A stretch of 6,133 nt of DNA from CAYSLC01 sp964431545 (lineage in GTDB: Bacteria; Desulfobacterota; Desulfobacteria; Desulfobacterales; JAABSP01). The stretch is from the NCBI GenBank assembly GCA_964431545.1, contig CAYSLC010000282.1, forward strand, positions 1 to 6,133, given 5' to 3'. Positions 1-5,913 of this stretch are shown here, in pieces. Numbering within the stretch: the first letter of the stretch is position 1; each line of letters starts with the position of its first letter. Both the position numbers and the translations under genes were made by a program. The notes below the pieces were generated by a model. That model was not told where the DNA came from, did not search any database, and worked only from the letters and a program-made list of their open reading frames with translations.

Positions 1-774
1 CGGGAGATGCTGCTGGACATCGTGGAGATGATCACCGGGGGCCGGCTCCACCCCTCCTGGTTCCGCCTCGGCGGGGTGGCGGCGGACCTGCCGGAGGGGT
101 GGAAGGAGGCGGTGGACGCCTTCACCCGGATCTTTCCGGCCCGGCTCAAGGAGTACGAGGCCCTGATCACCAAAAACCCGATCTTTCTCTCCCGGACCGT
201 GGGGGTGGGGAAGCTCACCCGGGACGAAGCCGTGGAATGGGGGGTGACCGGGCCGAATCTCCGCTCCACAGGGGTCGACTGGGACCTGCGCAAAAAGATC
301 CCCTATTCGGGATACGACGGCTTCGACTTCGAGGTGCCCACCGCCGTGGAAGGGGACTGCCACGCCCGGTACCGGGTGCGGGTGGAGGAGATGCGCCAGA
401 GCATCCGGATCATCGAGCAGGCGGCCGCCGGGATGCCGGCGGGGCGCCACATTACCGACGACTACCGGTACGTGGTGCCCAGGCGAAAGGATATGCTCGA
501 GGATATCGAAACCCTCATCCACCACTTCATCAACGTCACCCGGGGCCCCCGGATCCCCACCGGCGAGGCCTACGCCTCCTGTGAAATCCCCCGGGGCGAG
601 CAGGGGTATTACGTGGTGAGCGACGGCGTGGGGGCCGCCTACCGGATGCGGATCCGCGGACCCGGTTTCGCCAATGTCCAGGTGCTGCCCCGGGTCTCCA
701 AGGGGTGGTCCCTCTCGGACCTGATCGCCATCATCGGCTCCTGGGACTACATTCTGCCCGACATCGACCGCTAG
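1..774 (+). CDS. nuoD: NADH-quinone oxidoreductase subunit D (or C/D fusion), 3' part
   Basis: This is the C-terminal 257 residues of the 49-kDa subunit of complex I; the gene begins before the window and the reading frame is open from base 1. NuoD lies at the foot of the peripheral arm and, with NuoB and NuoH, forms the site where quinone is reduced. Visible family blocks are GGRLHPSWFRLGGV near the start, EWGVTGPNLRSTGVDWDLRK, PYSGYDGFDFEVP, VEEMRQSIRIIEQ, ETLIHHF and the closing DLIAIIGSWDYILPDIDR, ending on the Asp-Arg typical of the family. These blocks align in order with my memory of the E. coli NuoCD C-terminus. Whether the missing 5' part includes a fused NuoC domain cannot be seen. 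The TAG stop is followed 8 bases later by nuoE, so the two are translated from one message. Confidence 0.97.
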   Translation, partial: REMLLDIVEMITGGRLHPSWFRLGGVAADLPEGWKEAVDAFTRIFPARLKEYEALITKNPIFLSRTVGVGKLTRDEAVEWGVTGPNLRSTGVDWDLRKKIPYSGYDGFDFEVPTAVEGDCHARYRVRVEEMRQSIRIIEQAAAGMPAGRHITDDYRYVVPRRKDMLEDIETLIHHFINVTRGPRIPTGEAYASCEIPRGEQGYYVVSDGVGAAYRMRIRGPGFANVQVLPRVSKGWSLSDLIAIIGSWDYILPDIDR

Positions 775-776
775 GA
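773..776 (+). promoter_or_regulatory. Ribosome binding site of nuoE
   Basis: AGGA begins inside the nuoD TAG stop codon and lies 6 bases before the ATG at 783. It supports that ATG over the longer in-frame opening further upstream, whose sequence would only be nuoD read in another frame. Confidence 0.6.
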
Positions 777-782
777 TGCGCC

Positions 783-1265
783 ATGCTGCCCACTGACATC
801 AAAGAATCCCTGATCCGGAAGATCGAGCACGCCCCCCATCCGGCCGAAATGGCGGTGGACGTGATGGTCGCCCTCCAGGACCACTACGGCTGGCTCACCG
901 ACGCGGCCATGGAGGAGGCCGGGGCGATGCTCGGCATGAACCCCCTCAAGCTGGAGGAGCTGGCCACCTTCTACAACATGCTCTACCGGGAGCCGGTGGG
1001 CAAATACGTCATCCACCTGTGCGACAGCGTCATCTGCTGGATGGACGGTTATGAATCTCTCCGGGACCACCTGGCCCGAAAACTGGGCATCGGCATGGGG
1101 GAGACCACCGCCGACGGGCTCTTCACCCTGCTGCCGGTCTGCTGCATCGGCTACTGCGACCGATCCCCGGCCATGCTCGTCAACAAGAGGGTCTACGGGT
1201 TTTTGACCCCGGAGAAGATCGACGAGATTCTGGAAAAGCTCAAGACCGAAGCCAATGCCACCTAA
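783..1265 (+). CDS. nuoE: NADH-quinone oxidoreductase subunit E (24-kDa, N1a [2Fe-2S])
   Basis: A 160-residue thioredoxin-fold [2Fe-2S] subunit of the NADH-oxidising arm, close to the usual bacterial length (about 166 in E. coli). Residues 18-70 form the helical N-terminal part, with ALQDHYGWL and ELATFYNMLYREPVG blocks. The four N1a ligands are all present: Cys80 and Cys85 in CDSVIC (C-x4-C), and Cys121 and Cys125 in CIGYC (C-x3-C), preceded by the TLLPVCC block. In known enzymes N1a sits next to the FMN carried by NuoF, and NuoE binds NuoF directly. Here the next gene is nuoG, not nuoF, so the normal partner is not encoded beside it. The ATG at 783 is chosen because of the good Shine-Dalgarno and homology from the first residues. 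The stop TAA lies 15 bases before nuoG. Confidence 0.96.
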   Translation: MLPTDIKESLIRKIEHAPHPAEMAVDVMVALQDHYGWLTDAAMEEAGAMLGMNPLKLEELATFYNMLYREPVGKYVIHLCDSVICWMDGYESLRDHLARKLGIGMGETTADGLFTLLPVCCIGYCDRSPAMLVNKRVYGFLTPEKIDEILEKLKTEANAT

Positions 1266-1280
1266 AGGCCGCGAACGACC

Positions 1281-3776
1281 ATGCCGAAACTGATCATCGA
1301 CAATCGAACGGTGGTGGTTCCCACGGGAACCAATGTGCTCGAGGCCGCGGAGCGGGCCGGCATCATGATCCCCCGGTTCTGCTACCATCCGGCCCTGGGC
1401 TCCGTGGGGGCCTGCCGGGTCTGCGCCGTCAATTTCCTGGAGGGCCCGGTCAAGGGGATCCAGATGAGCTGCATGGTGGAGGCGAAAGACGAGATGGTGG
1501 TCTCCACCACCGAGGAGACGGTGGTCGACTTCCGGCGCCACGTGATCGAGTGGCTCATGCTCCACCACCCCCACGACTGTCCGGTCTGCGACGAGGGGGG
1601 CCACTGCCTGCTCCAGGACATGACCGTCTCCGGCGGCCACGGCATGCGCCGGTACCGGGGCCCCAAGCGCACCCACGTCGACCAGGACCTGGGGCCGCTG
1701 GTACACCACGAAATGAACCGGTGCATCCAGTGCTACCGGTGCGTCCGGTACTACCAGGAGTTCACCGGGTACCAGGACCTGGGGGTGATGCAGATCGGGA
1801 TGCGGGTCTACTACGGCCGGTTCCGGGAGGGGACCCTGGAGAGCCCCTTTGCCGGAAACCTCATCGATCTCTGCCCCACCGGCGTCTTCACCGACAAACC
1901 CTCCCGGTACCGGGGCCGCCGCTGGGACTTCGAGCGGGGCCACACCCTGTGCATCCACTGCTCCCTGGGGTGCCGGATCACCGCCGACAGCCGGCACCGG
2001 GAGGTGGTCCGGCTGGAGGCCCGGTTCAGCGACGCCGTCAACGGCCACTTCATCTGCGACCGGGGGCGGTACGGCCATCCCTACGCCTCCCACCCCGATC
2101 GCCCCCGAACCGGAAGGATCGGAACGGAATCGGCGCCCTGGGCGGCCGCTTTGGAGACGGCCGGAAAACGGCTGGCGGAGATCGCCCAAGAGCACGGGCC
2201 CGCGTCGGTGGCGGCGGTGGGATCGTACCGGAACAGCCTGGAGACCCAGGGGATGCTCAAGCGAACCTGCGAGGTCAAGGGGTGGCGGACGCCGGTCTTC
2301 GGGGCCGATTCCCGCACCGCCGGAAACGTCCGGGAGGCGGTCGAACGGTCGGAACCGGAGCTGGCGGTCTCCCTGCGCGGGGTGGAGAAGGCCGATTTCA
2401 TCCTGGTCCTCGGCGCCGATCCCCTCAACGAAGCGCCCATGGCGGTCCTGGCCCTGCGCCAGGCCGTCCGCCACGGGAGCCGGGTGGTGGTGGTCGATCC
2501 CCGGCCGGTGGAGCTGCCCTTCGGGTTCGAACACCTGGCGGTCCCCTGCGGGGAATCGGCCGCCGTCCTGGGGCGAATCATCCGGAGAAGCGTGGATCGG
2601 GACGGCATCACCGGCCTGGGCGGGAAAGCGGGCCGCTTTTATGACGACATCCCCGAAACCGACGGCCGGCCGGATGAAGACCGGATCACGGCCATCGCCG
2701 AGGGGCTCCGGGAGAGCGAGCGGCCCGTCATCGTGTGCGGGACGGATGTGGTTCCGGAGGGATTTCCCGGATTGGCGGCGGATCTGGCCCTGCTGCTGCG
2801 GGAGGGTGGCCGCGGCGCCGGGCTCTTCTACCTGATGCCGGGGCCCAATGCCTTCGGCGCCGGCCTGCTCATGGAGCCGGAAACCGATTTCGACGGGCTC
2901 CTCACGGCCATGGAAGCCGGGAAGATCCGGGCGCTCGTGGTGGCGGAGGCCGATATCCTCGGGGAGACGCCGGACCGGGAGCGGCTCCGAAAAGCGCTCG
3001 ATCGGCTCGATCTTTTGGTGGTCCTCGACTACCTCGATTCGGCCACGGCCCGAACCGCGGACATCCTGGTGCCGACCCTGACCGTGTTCGAGACCCGGGG
3101 CACCTACATCAACCAGGAGGGGCGGGCCCAGCAGGCCCCGGTCTCCTTTGCGGGCGGGGAGCCGATCTCGCGGATCTCCCACGGGGACCACCCCCCGCGG
3201 ACCTTCCGGCAGGAGATCCCGGGCCGGGACATGGCGCCCGCCTGGATGGCCCTCGCCCACCTGGGCGGGCAGCCCGTCGACTCCGAACCGACGGAGCTGA
3301 GGGCGTGGCTGGCCGACGGAGATCCGGTCTTCCGGTACCTTCCGGAGCCGGATGATTTCCCCTCCGAAGGGGTCCGGCTCAGACCGGAAAACAGCACCCT
3401 TCGGTTTCGGTTCCGCCGGTTCGACGAAGCTTCATTGGATGGGAACCGGTTCGACATCCTGGCCGTGGAACGGACCTTCGGCACCGAGGAGCTGTCCGCC
3501 GGGTTTTCTCCGATCCTGCGGAAGGTGGAACCCCCTCCATCCGTTTCCATGCACCCGGAGGACGCGGCGGCCCTGGGCCTGGCCGACGGCGACACCCTGA
3601 CCATCGAGACGGCGTCCGCCACCGTGACGGCGGCCCTTTGGTTGACCGCGAACATGGCCCGTCGGACCCTGGTGCTGCCCCGCCACCGGGATCTCGGCTG
3701 GCAATACCTGGGCGGATGGCGGACGTCCGTTTCCGTGGACCGCCTCCGCAAGTCGAGCGAGGAGGCCGCATCGTGA
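1281..3776 (+). CDS. nuoG: NADH-quinone oxidoreductase subunit G (75-kDa, Fe-S)
   Basis: An 831-residue Fe-S subunit that carries electrons from the NADH site toward NuoI; E. coli NuoG is somewhat longer (about 908). The N-terminal ferredoxin domain holds Cys34, 45, 48 and 64 for [2Fe-2S] N1b. His96, Cys100, Cys103 and Cys109 are the His-Cys3 ligands of N5. Cys148, 151, 154 and 198 ligate the next [4Fe-4S] cluster (N4). Cys224, 227, 231 and 259 form the N7 site, kept only in some bacterial enzymes such as those of E. coli and Thermus. From about residue 270 follows a molybdopterin-oxidoreductase-like domain, with the FETRGTYINQEGRAQ block near 602-616, and from about 755 a C-terminal barrel-like domain (MHPEDAAALGLADGDTLTI). 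In the family this domain is structural and holds no molybdenum. The Shine-Dalgarno for ATG 1281 is poor: AAAGG at 1264-1268, 12 bases away. The stop overlaps the nuoH start. Confidence 0.96.
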   Translation: MPKLIIDNRTVVVPTGTNVLEAAERAGIMIPRFCYHPALGSVGACRVCAVNFLEGPVKGIQMSCMVEAKDEMVVSTTEETVVDFRRHVIEWLMLHHPHDCPVCDEGGHCLLQDMTVSGGHGMRRYRGPKRTHVDQDLGPLVHHEMNRCIQCYRCVRYYQEFTGYQDLGVMQIGMRVYYGRFREGTLESPFAGNLIDLCPTGVFTDKPSRYRGRRWDFERGHTLCIHCSLGCRITADSRHREVVRLEARFSDAVNGHFICDRGRYGHPYASHPDRPRTGRIGTESAPWAAALETAGKRLAEIAQEHGPASVAAVGSYRNSLETQGMLKRTCEVKGWRTPVFGADSRTAGNVREAVERSEPELAVSLRGVEKADFILVLGADPLNEAPMAVLALRQAVRHGSRVVVVDPRPVELPFGFEHLAVPCGESAAVLGRIIRRSVDRDGITGLGGKAGRFYDDIPETDGRPDEDRITAIAEGLRESERPVIVCGTDVVPEGFPGLAADLALLLREGGRGAGLFYLMPGPNAFGAGLLMEPETDFDGLLTAMEAGKIRALVVAEADILGETPDRERLRKALDRLDLLVVLDYLDSATARTADILVPTLTVFETRGTYINQEGRAQQAPVSFAGGEPISRISHGDHPPRTFRQEIPGRDMAPAWMALAHLGGQPVDSEPTELRAWLADGDPVFRYLPEPDDFPSEGVRLRPENSTLRFRFRRFDEASLDGNRFDILAVERTFGTEELSAGFSPILRKVEPPPSVSMHPEDAAALGLADGDTLTIETASATVTAALWLTANMARRTLVLPRHRDLGWQYLGGWRTSVSVDRLRKSSEEAAS
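3760..3765 (+). promoter_or_regulatory. Ribosome binding site of nuoH
   Basis: A perfect AGGAGG within the end of nuoG, 7 bases before GTG 3773. It decides for the GTG start that overlaps the nuoG stop as GTGA, and gives a protein beginning Met-Ser-Trp-Ile as E. coli NuoH does. Other in-frame start candidates (upstream ATGs or ATG 3791) lack this spacing. Confidence 0.85.
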
Positions 3777-4759
3777 GCTGGATCGCCGGAATGATGATAT
3801 TGACGGTGAAGCTCGGCCTGATCCTGGGCGTGCTGCTCCTTCTGGCGGCCTACCTGGTGTGGGCGGAACGAAAGTTCCTGGGCCGGCTCCAGGTCCGGTA
3901 CGGCCCCAACCGGGCGGGCATCTTCGGGCTGCTCCAGCCCATCGCCGACTCCATCAAAATGATGGCCAAGGAGGACATCGTGCCCACGGCGGCCGATTCG
4001 GCCGTCTTCCTGCTGGCCCCGGCGGTGGTGGCCGTGACCGCGCTGCTCATGTTCGCGGTGGTCCCCTTCGGGCCCCCGGTGGTCCTGTGGGGCCGGGAGA
4101 TCCCCATGGTCATCTCCGACATCAACGTGGGGCTCCTCTACATCTTCGCCCTCTCGTCCCTGGGGGTCTACGGCATCGCCCTGGGCGGATGGGCCTCCAA
4201 CTCCAAGTTCGCCCTCTTGGGGGGGATCCGGGGCGCGGCCCAGATGATCTCCTATGAACTCGCCCTGGGGCTCTCCCTGGTGCCGGTGGTGATGATGGCC
4301 GGGTCCTTCAGCCTGGTGGAGATCGTGGATGCCCAGGCGGATTACCCCTTCATCCTCTTCCAGCCGGTGGCCTTCATCATCTTTTTCATCAGCGCCGTGG
4401 CCGAGAGCAAGCGGATCCCCTTCGACCTGCCCGAGGCCGAGAACGAACTGGGCGCCGGGTTCCACATGGAGTACAGCGGCATGCGCTTCGGCCTTTTCTT
4501 CATCGGCGAGTACGTCCACATGCAGGTCTTCGGGGCCCTGCTGGCCGTCTTCTTCCTGGGGGGGTGGCACGGCCCCCTGCTGCCGCCCGTGGTCTGGCTG
4601 CTCCTCAAGATCATCGCCGTCTGTCTGTTCATGGTCTGGATGCGCGGCACCCTGCCGCGGCTCCGGTACGATCAGCTGATGAGCCTCGGATGGAAGGTCT
4701 TGATTCCCCTGGCGCTGGTCAATATTGTGGTTACCGGCGCGGTGGTTTTGATATTTTGA
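3773..4759 (+). CDS. nuoH: NADH-quinone oxidoreductase subunit H (ND1-like membrane protein)
   Basis: A 328-residue inner-membrane subunit (E. coli 325) that joins the peripheral arm to the pump and forms the membrane side of the quinone pocket. The first membrane helix covers about residues 7-30 and runs into the diagnostic AERKFLGRLQVRYGPNRAG block (31-49). Further hydrophobic helices follow, about eight in total. The charged loop PFDLPEAENEL (216-226) with HMEYSG (231-236) carries the conserved acidic residues near the quinone channel. The protein starts at GTG 3773, four bases overlapping nuoG (GTGA), after a strong AGGAGG. The last codons and the TGA are made of an AT-rich 8-base repeat (4746-4769), so the final residues Leu-Ile-Phe are probably not the original C-terminus. 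The E. coli protein runs a few residues further. The core of the protein looks intact. Confidence 0.95.
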   Translation: MSWIAGMMILTVKLGLILGVLLLLAAYLVWAERKFLGRLQVRYGPNRAGIFGLLQPIADSIKMMAKEDIVPTAADSAVFLLAPAVVAVTALLMFAVVPFGPPVVLWGREIPMVISDINVGLLYIFALSSLGVYGIALGGWASNSKFALLGGIRGAAQMISYELALGLSLVPVVMMAGSFSLVEIVDAQADYPFILFQPVAFIIFFISAVAESKRIPFDLPEAENELGAGFHMEYSGMRFGLFFIGEYVHMQVFGALLAVFFLGGWHGPLLPPVVWLLLKIIAVCLFMVWMRGTLPRLRYDQLMSLGWKVLIPLALVNIVVTGAVVLIF

Positions 4760-4769
4760 TATTCTGATA
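4746..4769 (+). repeat. Three tandem 8-base repeats over the nuoH stop
   Basis: TTTTGATA at 4746-4753, TTTTGATA at 4754-4761 and TTCTGATA at 4762-4769 stand in direct tandem. A fourth, diverged unit TAATGATG follows at 4770-4777. The tract marks an abrupt change from GC-rich nuoH to AT-rich DNA and supplies the nuoH TGA (4757-4759). It overlaps the predicted promoter of the toxin-antitoxin pair, so it may be an operator for the antitoxin, or a scar or remnant at the left edge of the insertion. Confidence 0.7.
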
Positions 4770-4773
4770 TAAT
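4765..4773 (+). promoter_or_regulatory. Extended -10 promoter of the toxin-antitoxin pair
   Basis: TGATATAAT is a perfect extended -10 element (TGnTATAAT). A TTGATA (4748-4753) resembles a -35 box in five of six bases, but its 14-base spacing is too short to count on; extended -10 promoters often do without one. Initiation near 4780 would leave a leader of about 30 bases before the antitoxin ATG at 4811, and would exclude the in-frame ATG at 4772, which lies within the promoter itself. Confidence 0.6.
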
Positions 4774-4800
4774 GATGGAACGATCTCCACAGCCAAACAC

Positions 4801-4804
4801 GGAG
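4801..4804 (+). promoter_or_regulatory. Ribosome binding site of the antitoxin gene
   Basis: GGAG lies 6 bases before ATG 4811. It supports a 76-residue antitoxin rather than the 89-residue form from ATG 4772, which overlaps the promoter. Confidence 0.65.
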
Positions 4805-4810
4805 CGGAAC

Positions 4811-5041
4811 ATGCAGCACATCCTTAAGGTGGTCAAAGTTGTAAACAATCGGGTGGTCATAGATTTGCCACCTGGATTCGCGGATGGTGAAGTCGAGGTG
4901 ATCCTGAGGCCCTCGTCCAAGGAAGACGATACCGTTCTGGAACTTAAAAAAGAGATCGATATCGGAATGAAATCACCGGTAAGTCCGAGAAGTCACCAAG
5001 AGATCTTTGACAAGCTTCGAGAGGAGTATGACGCCTGCTAA
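4811..5041 (+). CDS. Putative antitoxin, partner of the ParE-like toxin
   Basis: A 76-residue protein inferred to be the antitoxin because it immediately precedes and overlaps a ParE-type toxin gene by 14 bases, the usual order in type II systems. Residues 4-30 (ILKVVKVVNNRVVIDLPPGF and then EVEVIL) read as short beta strands, somewhat like the N-terminal parts of VapB/AbrB-like or DUF104-type antitoxins. I cannot assign it to a named family. The middle is acidic and charged, and the C-terminus (SHQEIFDKLREEYDAC) looks like an amphipathic helix that would wrap around the toxin. If the N-terminal part binds DNA, the tandem repeats just upstream are the obvious operator, giving autoregulation. 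Base composition is clearly lower in GC than the flanking nuo genes, which suggests acquisition by transfer. The longer start at 4772 is disfavoured because it lies in the -10 element. Confidence 0.72.
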   Translation: MQHILKVVKVVNNRVVIDLPPGFADGEVEVILRPSSKEDDTVLELKKEIDIGMKSPVSPRSHQEIFDKLREEYDAC

Positions 5042-5336
5042 GCTTGTATTCACATACAAAGCCGAAGACGACCTGAATTCGATTTTTCGTTTTCTGGCTG
5101 AAAATCATCCCTCCAACGCCGTTGACTATATTGACGGGATGCGGGCGGCAATCGAAAATCTAATCATTTTTCCGTGTATGGGCGTTGAGTGCAAAACGAA
5201 AGGGATAGACAGGGACTGCGGAATCCTCATACTTGACAAATATCTAATATTTTACCAATTTGACGAAGATGACAACGAAATCAAGATATTGAGAATACTG
5301 CATGGTTCAAGAAAATATCACGAGCTGCTAAAATGA
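5028..5336 (+). CDS. RelE/ParE-family toxin
   Basis: A 102-residue toxin of the RelE/ParE superfamily. The N-terminal helical hairpin (YKAEDDLNSIFRFLAENHP, about residues 10-28, then NAVDYIDGMRAAIENL) is followed by FPCMGVE, and by the C-terminal strands KYLIFYQF and EIKILRILHGSRKYHELL. The final ILRILHGSR-type motif is typical of ParE-like members. ParE proteins poison DNA gyrase in characterised cases, while RelE cleaves mRNA at the ribosome; the target here is not shown by the sequence. ATG 5028 lies inside the antitoxin gene. GAGGAG (5021-5026) is only one base away, too close for an ideal site, so translation probably depends on coupling to the antitoxin. A TTG at 5007 would add seven residues but has no better site. 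The gene is AT-rich (one hand-counted line is 30% GC), unlike its neighbours. It appears complete and undamaged. Confidence 0.88.
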   Translation: MTPAKLVFTYKAEDDLNSIFRFLAENHPSNAVDYIDGMRAAIENLIIFPCMGVECKTKGIDRDCGILILDKYLIFYQFDEDDNEIKILRILHGSRKYHELLK

Positions 5337-5350
5337 AAATGAAAGTATGA
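5333..5350 (+). other. Possible 5-codon linking ORF between toxin and nuoI
   Basis: The toxin TGA (5334-5336) overlaps an ATG at 5333 as ATGA. That ATG opens a frame encoding Met-Lys-Met-Lys-Val, whose own TGA (5348-5350) overlaps the nuoI ATG as ATGA. Such double overlap could let terminating ribosomes restart and pass translation from the toxin to nuoI. It may equally be chance in an A-rich stretch, since no Shine-Dalgarno is seen. Confidence 0.25.
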
Positions 5351-5880
5351 GCGACACATTTGAATCCGTAAAAGCCTTGGCGGACGGCTTCGCCACCACG
5401 TTCAAGCACCTGTTCCGGCGGCCGATCACCGAGTCGTATCCGGAATACAAGCGGCCCCTGCCGGCCCGGTCCCGGGCGCGAATCGTGCTGACCCGTGATC
5501 CCGACGGGGACGAGCGGTGCGTGGCCTGCTACCTCTGCTCGGCGGTCTGCCCGGTGAGCTGCATCTCCATGCAGTCGGTGGAACGCGACGGCCGGCGGTA
5601 CGCCGCCTGGTTCCGGATCAACTTCGGCCGGTGCATCTACTGCGGGCTCTGCGAAGAGGCGTGCCCCACCTCGGCCATCCAGCTCACCCCCAGCTTCGAC
5701 CATTGCAAGCGGGAGATCCTGGGCATGGTCTACGAGAAGGAGGACCTCCTGGTGGACCATTGCGGCAAGGATCCCGCGTACAACTTCTACCGCCACGCCG
5801 GCGTGGCCACCGCCAAGCGGGACAAGGGCGAACACATGAATGAGTTCAAACCGGTCCGGGTGAAAAGCAATCTGCCGTGA
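5347..5880 (+). CDS. nuoI: NADH-quinone oxidoreductase subunit I (two [4Fe-4S], N6a/N6b)
   Basis: A 177-residue 8Fe ferredoxin-like subunit (E. coli 180) that passes electrons from NuoG toward NuoB at the quinone site. The VLTRDPDGDERCVACYLC block is followed by two CxxCxxCxxxC motifs: Cys58, 61, 64, 68 and Cys96, 99, 102, 106. By the usual crossed arrangement, Cys58, 61, 64 and 106 bind one cluster and Cys68, 96, 99 and 102 the other. FRINFGRCIYCGLCEEACPT, LVYEKEDLL-type and YNFYRHAGVA blocks complete the family pattern, and the C-terminus (VKSNLP) matches the E. coli ending closely. The ATG at 5347 has no clear Shine-Dalgarno; it lies 10 bases after the toxin stop in A-rich sequence, and the first ten or so codons are less GC-rich than the rest. 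This suggests the original upstream region was replaced by the cassette. Confidence 0.95.
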   Translation: MSDTFESVKALADGFATTFKHLFRRPITESYPEYKRPLPARSRARIVLTRDPDGDERCVACYLCSAVCPVSCISMQSVERDGRRYAAWFRINFGRCIYCGLCEEACPTSAIQLTPSFDHCKREILGMVYEKEDLLVDHCGKDPAYNFYRHAGVATAKRDKGEHMNEFKPVRVKSNLP

Positions 5881-5902
5881 CCCGGAACTGACGCGGACCT
5901 AC

Positions 5903-5906
5903 AGGA
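5903..5906 (+). promoter_or_regulatory. Ribosome binding site of nuoJ
   Basis: AGGA lies 7 bases before ATG 5914, in the 33-base gap after nuoI. The gap shows no terminator-like hairpin, so nuoI and nuoJ are probably co-transcribed. Confidence 0.55.
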
Positions 5907-5913
5907 TATCTCC

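Noticed and set aside
1266..1280. Possible remnant of nuoF between nuoE and nuoG
   Set aside because: Only 15 bases remain, too short to show any trace of NuoF.
771..3260. An 829-codon open frame on the - strand opposite nuoE and nuoG
   Set aside because: It is rich in Pro, Gly, Arg, His and Asp with no family motif, and lies opposite two clearly conserved genes. Long antisense frames are expected where third codon positions are almost all G or C.
4772..4810. Upstream ATG giving a 13-residue longer antitoxin
   Set aside because: The ATG lies on the -10 element and has no ribosome site; ATG 4811 has GGAG at 6 bases.
3104..4819. A 571-codon open frame on the - strand opposite nuoG and nuoH
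   Set aside because: Low-complexity His/Asp/Gln/Glu-rich translation opposite a membrane protein gene; a composition artefact, not a protein family.
5007..5027. TTG start giving a 7-residue longer toxin
   Set aside because: No Shine-Dalgarno in front of it, and the ATG at 5028 gives the N-terminal length usual for ParE-like toxins.
5233..5238. Perfect -35 hexamer TTGACA inside the toxin gene, a possible promoter for nuoI
   Set aside because: No acceptable -10 hexamer occurs 15-18 bases downstream; the closest TAATAT is only 6 bases away.
5881..5913. Possible terminator between nuoI and nuoJ
   Set aside because: The 33-base gap shows no convincing stem or T-run.
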